Origin: DASUPK01 sp963695675
GTDB lineage: Bacteria > Actinomycetota > Thermoleophilia > Solirubrobacterales > 70-9
Direction of reading: 5' to 3'
DNA: 64,000 nt
Assembly: GCA_963695675.1 (NCBI GenBank)
Contig: CAVOGY010000007.1
Coordinates: forward strand, 620,001 to 684,000
The notes under the pieces were generated by a model. That model had not been told where the DNA came from and searched no databases. It saw only the letters and a program-made list of their open reading frames with translations. The stretch's first letter is position 1. Each line of letters begins with the position of its first letter. The position numbers and the translations under genes were made by a program. Below are positions 59,708 to 64,000 of this stretch, piece by piece.

Positions 59708-60139
59708 ATGAGCGAGCTTCACGAGTTCTTGGAAGGGTTCGTTTCGCGCCAGGAAGAGGCAGACAAAGCACTGCACGACGGCGACGCGGAACCACGTCGC
59801 AGGCTTTGGTCACGTGACGACCCGGTCACGGTGCTTGGGGCGTTCGGGGTGACCGCGAGCGGATGGAAGGAGGTCGACGAGACCTTCGAGTGGGTCGCGT
59901 CGAAGTTCTCGAATTGCGAGAGCTTCCGCCTGGAGGTGATTGCGGCGGGAGTCAGCGGTGATCTCGCCTACACCGTTGGATACGAGGACTCATTGGCCTC
60001 GCGCGACGGCGGGCCGGTGCGTCCGAACCGGCTGCGCGTGACCCACGTCTATCGGCGCGAGAACGGCGAGTGGAAGATCGTTCACCGCCATGGAGACGGG
60101 TTGGAGTCCAATCGAGTTCCGGCCGTGGGCGATCAGTAG
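59708..60139 (+). CDS. SnoaL/DUF4440-like protein
   Basis: A 143-residue NTF2-fold protein from ATG 59708: LEGFVSRQEEADKALHDGDAEPRRRLWSRDDPVTVLGAFGVTASGWKEVDETFEWVASKFSN, then LAYTVGYEDSLASRDGGPVRPNRLRVTHVYRRENGEWKIVHRHGDG. The final ENGEWKIVHRHGD is the DUF4440/SnoaL_3 ending. Function unknown. Confidence 0.87.
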   Translation: MSELHEFLEGFVSRQEEADKALHDGDAEPRRRLWSRDDPVTVLGAFGVTASGWKEVDETFEWVASKFSNCESFRLEVIAAGVSGDLAYTVGYEDSLASRDGGPVRPNRLRVTHVYRRENGEWKIVHRHGDGLESNRVPAVGDQ

Positions 60140-60142
60140 CAG

Positions 60143-60197
60143 CGCGACTCGCTGCTTCGGACGAAAAGCGGCGGCTTTGCATGGAAAGCAGTGGTTC
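60143..60197 (+). repeat. dispersed palindromic repeat, complete copy
   Basis: CGACTCGCTGCTTCGGACGA, AAAGCGGCGGCTTTGCATGG, AAAGCAGTGGTTCG. The inner stem AAAGC-GGCG-GCTTT is perfect here. It starts four bases after the preceding stop codon. Confidence 0.75.
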
Positions 60198-60458
60198 GCC
60201 TGACCTTTTGGTCTCATGCCCGCCCGGTATCCAGCATCTTGACCTTGCGGTGACCGACACGTAGCCCTCCTCGCGAGCCTCTCTCACGTCTGCCCGACTG
60301 AGGCGACCTCCCGCCCCGTGCTGGAGGGCCACCTTGCGGGTCTGGTCGCATCGGGTCGCCCAACCCGGGGCGGCCTGAGACCCGACTCGGACCCGTTTGA
60401 CCGCATGATCACGACGGACGTAGGATCGATCCGGAGCCCACCACGAAGGGAGGCCGAA
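60198..60458. other. intergenic stretch without a supported gene
   Basis: Together with the repeat at 60143-60197 this is a 319-base gap. Beyond the repeat I see no credible coding frame, tRNA or terminator. GAAGGGAGG (60446-60454) is the ribosome site of the next gene. Confidence 0.5.
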
Positions 60459-60920
60459 ATGGCCCATAGCGCAGAAGAGGTGGCTCGCGAGAGCATCGAG
60501 TCCTATAACGCCGGTGACTTCGACCGCCTCCGCTCGCTTCTCGCTGACGACTTCTACGAGGAGGAGCTCGCTACGCAGCGCCGCCTCGAGGGGGCAGATG
60601 CCCGGGTCGAGGCTGCGCAGACCTGGAAGCAAGCGTTTCCGGACGAACGCGGCACGATAACCGGGGCGTACAGGAGCGGAAACACGGTGGCGATCGAGCT
60701 CACCTGGGAGGGCACGCAGAGCGGCCCGATGGCGACGCCCGACGGTAAGGAGCTGCCGCCGTCGAACAAACGCATCACGGTCAAGTCGGTCGAGGTGATT
60801 GAGATCGAGGACGGCAAGATCAAGGTGCTACGCCACTACTTCGATCTGATGACGCTCCTCCAGCAGATCGGAGCGATGGACCAGGCCGAAACAGCCGTAG
60901 CCAGCAGGCTCCATAGGTAA
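60459..60920 (+). CDS. SnoaL-like ester cyclase family protein
   Basis: A 153-residue protein from ATG 60459: ARESIESYNAGDFDRLRSLLADDFYEEELATQRRLEGADARVEAAQTWKQAFPDERGTITGAYRSGNTVAIELTWEGTQSGPM, then VIEIEDGKIKVLRHYFDLMTLLQQIGAM. The HYFDxxTLLxQIG ending is characteristic of this ester-cyclase group. A complete repeat follows directly after the stop. Confidence 0.88.
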   Translation: MAHSAEEVARESIESYNAGDFDRLRSLLADDFYEEELATQRRLEGADARVEAAQTWKQAFPDERGTITGAYRSGNTVAIELTWEGTQSGPMATPDGKELPPSNKRITVKSVEVIEIEDGKIKVLRHYFDLMTLLQQIGAMDQAETAVASRLHR

Positions 60921-60922
60921 TC

Positions 60923-60984
60923 GCGACTGCTGCTTTGGACGGGAAGCGGCTATCCGCTTTGCATGGAAAGCAGTGGTTTCGAGC
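60923..60984 (+). repeat. dispersed palindromic repeat, complete copy with a central insert
   Basis: GCGACTGCTGCTTTGGACGG, GAAGCGGCTATCCGCTTTGC, ATGGAAAGCAGTGGTTTCGA. The centre carries extra bases (CTATCC), extending the inner stem AAGCGG / CCGCTT. It starts three bases after the preceding stop codon. Confidence 0.75.
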
Positions 60985-60989
60985 TGACG

Positions 60990-61174
60990 CTCGCTTCTCG
61001 CGCGGAGCGGAAGCGGGCGACCGAGCGCCGTCATTCCGAGGCGCGGGCGGAGCGACTCGCGGCGCCGTGGCGGTCGAGGGCGCGATCGTGCTCAGCCGCG
61101 CCGAGCGCCACCCCGGCCGCGGCTCAAGGTCGGCCGCCGAGCTCGACGAGGTGATCGTCAGCGCGCTGCCCTAG
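60990..61174 (+). pseudogene. TetR-family regulator, C-terminal remnant
   Basis: The end of the frame reads VAVEGAIVLSRAERHPGRGSRSAAELDEVIVSALP and stops at 61172-61174. This resembles the ligand-domain C-terminus of TetR regulators (VEGALVLxRAExxPxPL). The DNA-binding half is absent; a complete palindromic repeat abuts its 5' side. Confidence 0.5.
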
Positions 61175-61192
61175 CTCATTAGCATCGCGTCG

Positions 61193-61978
61193 GTGCGCTC
61201 GCCGAACAGCCTGGACTTCTACGACGCCGAGCTGCGGGCTCACCACGAGCACCTTCGCGCCGCCTACGGGATCAGCCCCGGTGACGAGGTAGTCGACATC
61301 GGGTGCGGAACCGGGCTGACGACTCGCGAGGCGGCGCGCGCCGCGGCGCCGGGCCGCGTTGTCGGCGTCGACGTGTCCGAGCGCATGCTTGAGCGCGCCC
61401 GTCAGGTGACGGCGGCCGACCGGCTCGACAACGTCCGGTACGAACTAGGCGACGCCCAGGTGCATCGCTTCGACCCCGCCGGCTTCGACGTGGCGATCAG
61501 CCGCTTCGGGACGATGTTTTTCTCCGATCCGGACGCCGCGTTCGCCAACATCGCCGCCGCCCTTCGACCCGAGGCGCGCCTGGTGCTGCTCGTCTGGCAG
61601 CGACACGACCACAACGAATGGGCGCGGGCGATCGACGCCGCGCTGGGCGACGCGGCGCAGCCACCGCAGCCGGGCGCGGACCCTTTCTCGCTCGGCGATG
61701 CCGAAGCCACCGCGAGCATCCTCGAGGGCGCCGGCTTCGACGGGATGCACTTCGAGGACGTCCACGAGCCGGTCCTCTACGGACACGACCTCGACGCCGC
61801 GCTCGCGTTCGTCCGGGGGTTTCAGGACACGAGCGCGGCCCTCGCGAGCCTGAGCGACGGCGAGGCGGCTCGTACCGTCGAGCGCCTGCGCGAGACGCTC
61901 GCGGCGCACTACAGCGACGAGCGCGGCGTGGTCCTCGATTCGCGTTCCTGGTTGATCACGGCCCGGCGACGCCGCTAA
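61193..61978 (+). CDS. class I SAM-dependent methyltransferase
   Basis: A 261-residue protein: SAM motif I VVDIGCGTGLTTREAAR, then VVGVDVSERMLERARQ, FDVAISRFGTMFFSDPDAAFANIAAALRPEARLVLLVWQ. This resembles the UbiE-like/UPF group of methyltransferases that modify small molecules. The N-terminus (YDAELRAHHEHLRAAYGI) is a typical cap. GTG start. The TetR remnant upstream may once have controlled it. Confidence 0.9.
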   Translation: MRSPNSLDFYDAELRAHHEHLRAAYGISPGDEVVDIGCGTGLTTREAARAAAPGRVVGVDVSERMLERARQVTAADRLDNVRYELGDAQVHRFDPAGFDVAISRFGTMFFSDPDAAFANIAAALRPEARLVLLVWQRHDHNEWARAIDAALGDAAQPPQPGADPFSLGDAEATASILEGAGFDGMHFEDVHEPVLYGHDLDAALAFVRGFQDTSAALASLSDGEAARTVERLRETLAAHYSDERGVVLDSRSWLITARRRR

Positions 61979-62225
61979 GACATTGACAACGCGCGCCAAG
62001 GGCCCGGGCTTGGCCCGCTCGGTCGGCACACGTGACCCGCTCCGCTTTCGCTTTCGCAGGCTGTTTCTTCCGGTGCCCTCAGGCGCGTTGCGCCAGGTGA
62101 GGCGAGCTGAGCTCAGCTGAGTTCGCTCAGTTCAAGACCTCGCGTGGTACCCGGTGCTGGGCCCTCGGCCGATCGCCTCACCCGTAGTTGCCATCCCCTT
62201 CGAACCAAAGCCATGTGGCGGCCGC

Positions 62226-63257
62226 CTAATCCGACGGGCTGCAGAGCCGCTCCCGGATCCAGGTGGCGGTGCCCGACAGGGCGAGCCGTCCGGCAATCAG
62301 GTCCTGGGCGAACTCGATCCCCTGATCGCCGAGCCGTCCGTCGGCCGAGTTGGGGGCATCGTCTCGGAAGTGCTCCGAGATCCATCTGGTCGACTGCACG
62401 CCTCCGAACATCGACGCACGGGCGAAGCCGACGAAATGCCGCACCTGCCCGGTGCTCCCATCGTCGTACTCGGGCCTGAATCCACGGCCGACGATGCGGT
62501 TCGTCCCGCCCCGCGCCAGGTCGAGGAACGCCCGCCCCCCGCGACTGATCCCAGCGGCCTGCTTCCCCAGGTCGAGCAGGACCTCGTTCGCGTTGTCGTC
62601 CGCACCGGCTAGCTGTCCCGCGAGCTCGGCGAGCCGCTGGCATGCGGTCCCGGTGAGGTGGCCGCGCACCGGCCGCTCTGACCGCTCGCCGACGGCCGGC
62701 AGCTTGCGGCCGACCACCAATTGGGATTCAGGGCCGTTCTGCTCGTGGATCGAGACCGCAACCCGACCCTGATCGCGGAGGACCCAGCCCCCGGGCCACC
62801 AAGTCCGCGGCTGGTCTCGACAGGGGACAAACCGGATCTCCGCGTAGGGGGGGCCGGGTCGATCGAATGGAGCGACCACGAGACCCGCCCGTACGCGATC
62901 CATCGGGTCGATCGCTACCTCGATCGGCTGCCTGCCCTCCACCACAAATGGCGTCTTCGTCACCAGGATCGGCCCAGAGACTCGCCGCTGCTGGAGTCCA
63001 CTGAATCCCGTCAGGGGTGTCTTCTGGGCGGTTCGGAAATCACGGCCGGTTCCATAGACGCCGAACCGGCCGACCGCAGTTGCAAGCCGTCGCCAGTCAT
63101 TGGAGCCGACAGCGCCGACCATCGCGCTCTCGCACCTCGCAACCACGCTGCCCTGCGCGATCGCTGCCTGGTCGGCTGAATCACTCTCCGATCCGCCACC
63201 GCAGCCGACAAGGCCCAAACACATGACCACGGTGATGCCCAAGCGCGTACGCGCCAC
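62226..63257 (-). CDS. lipoprotein of unknown function
   Basis: A 343-residue protein with a lipoprotein signal (LGITVVMCLGLVGCGGG; lipobox LVGC). The rest has scattered Trp and Cys but no motif I recognise; segments such as FVVEGRQPIEVAIDPMDRVRAGLVVAPF suggest beta structure. GTG start, with a GGAG ribosome site. Between it and the methyltransferase lies a 247-base gap containing only a short inverted repeat near 62107-62130. Confidence 0.7.
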   Translation of the reverse strand: MARTRLGITVVMCLGLVGCGGGSESDSADQAAIAQGSVVARCESAMVGAVGSNDWRRLATAVGRFGVYGTGRDFRTAQKTPLTGFSGLQQRRVSGPILVTKTPFVVEGRQPIEVAIDPMDRVRAGLVVAPFDRPGPPYAEIRFVPCRDQPRTWWPGGWVLRDQGRVAVSIHEQNGPESQLVVGRKLPAVGERSERPVRGHLTGTACQRLAELAGQLAGADDNANEVLLDLGKQAAGISRGGRAFLDLARGGTNRIVGRGFRPEYDDGSTGQVRHFVGFARASMFGGVQSTRWISEHFRDDAPNSADGRLGDQGIEFAQDLIAGRLALSGTATWIRERLCSPSD

Positions 63258-63312
63258 AGCTCCACCGCGGTGCGACGCCGACTCAGTCGTGGTCTTCTCC
63301 GATCACGGTGTG

Positions 63313-64000
63313 TCAGCCACCGCTCTCACCTCCCGGTCTCCCTTGCGCGTACGCAGGTGTACCCGATGAACGGGATGATCGCTTCGCCGGCTCGGTCCGC
63401 AGGAGCTGGACGTACGCGATCACCCCGGGGATGATCGGGAGCCAGAACGCGAAGAACCGGTAGCTGAGAACCCCGACGATCGCCAGTCCGGAATCGACCC
63501 CGAACCCGATCAGCGCGCCGATCATGCCGCCGTCGACGGCACCCACCCCTCCCGGGACCGGCAGGGTGTTGGCGATCATCCCGACGAAGTAGGCCATGAC
63601 GACCACGGCCACCGGGGGGGAGCCGCCGAAGGCGTGCAGACAGACGAGCAGGACCGCGATGTCGAATCCCCACCAGCCGACGGCACCGAGTACCTCGATC
63701 TTTCTGGCGCGCACCATGGCGATCGCGCCCCTCACGCCGGTCGCGAGAGCGGCAGGAAGCGTCTGCATCGCTCTGCCCACCTTCGACATGCGGCCCTCGG
63801 CCGCCTTGACCCTTTTGGCGGTGCGCTGGATTCCAGCGGAGAACCGAGCGGCGAGCAGCGCCAGGACGATCACGATCGCCCCGAAGATCGCGGGGACGAT
63901 GGTGAGGGCGAAGGGGGCCTCGCCAGGGAAGATTCCGACGTAGAGCCCGACTCCCCCGACGACCAGCGTGCCCATGAACACCGCGTAGAAGAGGACGAGG
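63313..64000 (-). CDS. lysylphosphatidylglycerol synthase TM-domain-like protein (partial)
   Basis: The last 228 codons of a membrane protein whose start lies beyond the right edge. It has four to six hydrophobic helices and the LPG-synthase TM/UPF0104 signature NTLPVPGGVGAVDGGMIGALIGFG, then SYRFFAFWLPIIPGVIAYVQLL. Members flip or synthesise lipids or are uncharacterised. The catalytic aminoacyl-transfer domain of MprF is not visible in this part. Confidence 0.82.
   Translation of the reverse strand, partial: LVLFYAVFMGTLVVGGVGLYVGIFPGEAPFALTIVPAIFGAIVIVLALLAARFSAGIQRTAKRVKAAEGRMSKVGRAMQTLPAALATGVRGAIAMVRARKIEVLGAVGWWGFDIAVLLVCLHAFGGSPPVAVVVMAYFVGMIANTLPVPGGVGAVDGGMIGALIGFGVDSGLAIVGVLSYRFFAFWLPIIPGVIAYVQLLRTEPAKRSSRSSGTPAYAQGRPGGESGG

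Noticed and set aside
49075..60984. CRISPR array
   Set aside because: The repeats are far apart, irregularly spaced and often partial; there are no cas genes.

Overview
The window is high-GC DNA (roughly two thirds G+C) with short spacers, frequent 1-4 base stop/start overlaps and frequent GTG/TTG starts. The gene content points to an actinomycete: Holin-X next to DUF3618, Streptomyces-like 11-nt PHO boxes, an ECF41-type sigma factor, WS/DGAT acyltransferase, type III glutamine synthetase and many SnoaL, VOC and SRPBCC proteins. A soil Thermoleophilia (Solirubrobacterales-like) lineage is my best guess. That is inference; no rRNA or other phylogenetic marker is present. I found no transposase, integrase, CRISPR array, rRNA or convincing tRNA.

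Region 1 (1-8.5 kb, leftward) is a phosphate/polyphosphate regulon: pstS-pstC-pstA-pstB-phoU-ppx followed by a CHAD domain split into two translationally coupled genes. Upstream lie a PhoB-type winged-helix protein with no receiver domain and a full response regulator. Direct-repeat PHO boxes precede pstS and the winged-helix gene. A third box points rightward, toward a short potential transcript that ends in a strong intrinsic terminator just before a cation-efflux gene.

Region 2 (8.5-38 kb) is mostly housekeeping. It holds CDF efflux, undecaprenyl-diphosphatase, an M23 peptidase, two crotonase-fold enzymes, an HD phosphohydrolase, an RhtA-type exporter, YjbQ, a lipoate/octanoyl-transfer protein, a HAD phosphatase, a sulfotransferase, metallophosphoesterase, VOC proteins, glutamine synthetase III, WS/DGAT, a DUF2855 protein, a Na+/H+ antiporter, an acyl-CoA ligase, NDH-2, and an ABC exporter operon with an arginase-family gene embedded in it.

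Region 3 (38-49 kb) is a small-molecule and detoxification block. It has two paralogous FAD-linked oxidases, SRPBCC proteins with an ArsR regulator and its operator, two dihydrofolate-reductase-like paralogues flanking a gene remnant, a PPOX-family protein, SnoaL proteins, a DHA2 efflux pump, and an ECF41 sigma factor with a near-consensus self-type promoter.

Region 4 (49-61 kb) looks accessory. It carries short hypothetical genes, isolated SnoaL proteins, truncated gene ends (LuxR, SnoaL twice, TetR) and an imperfect palindromic repeat of about 45-60 bp, in whole or partial copies, mostly right after stop codons. The window closes with a methyltransferase, a lipoprotein and a partial LPG-synthase-like membrane protein.

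A recurrent oddity is single-base reading-frame breaks in otherwise well-conserved genes (pstC, the winged-helix gene, the response regulator, the M23 gene, WS/DGAT, a lipoprotein, a glycosyltransferase). They may be assembly indels and should be checked against reads before any gene is called dead.
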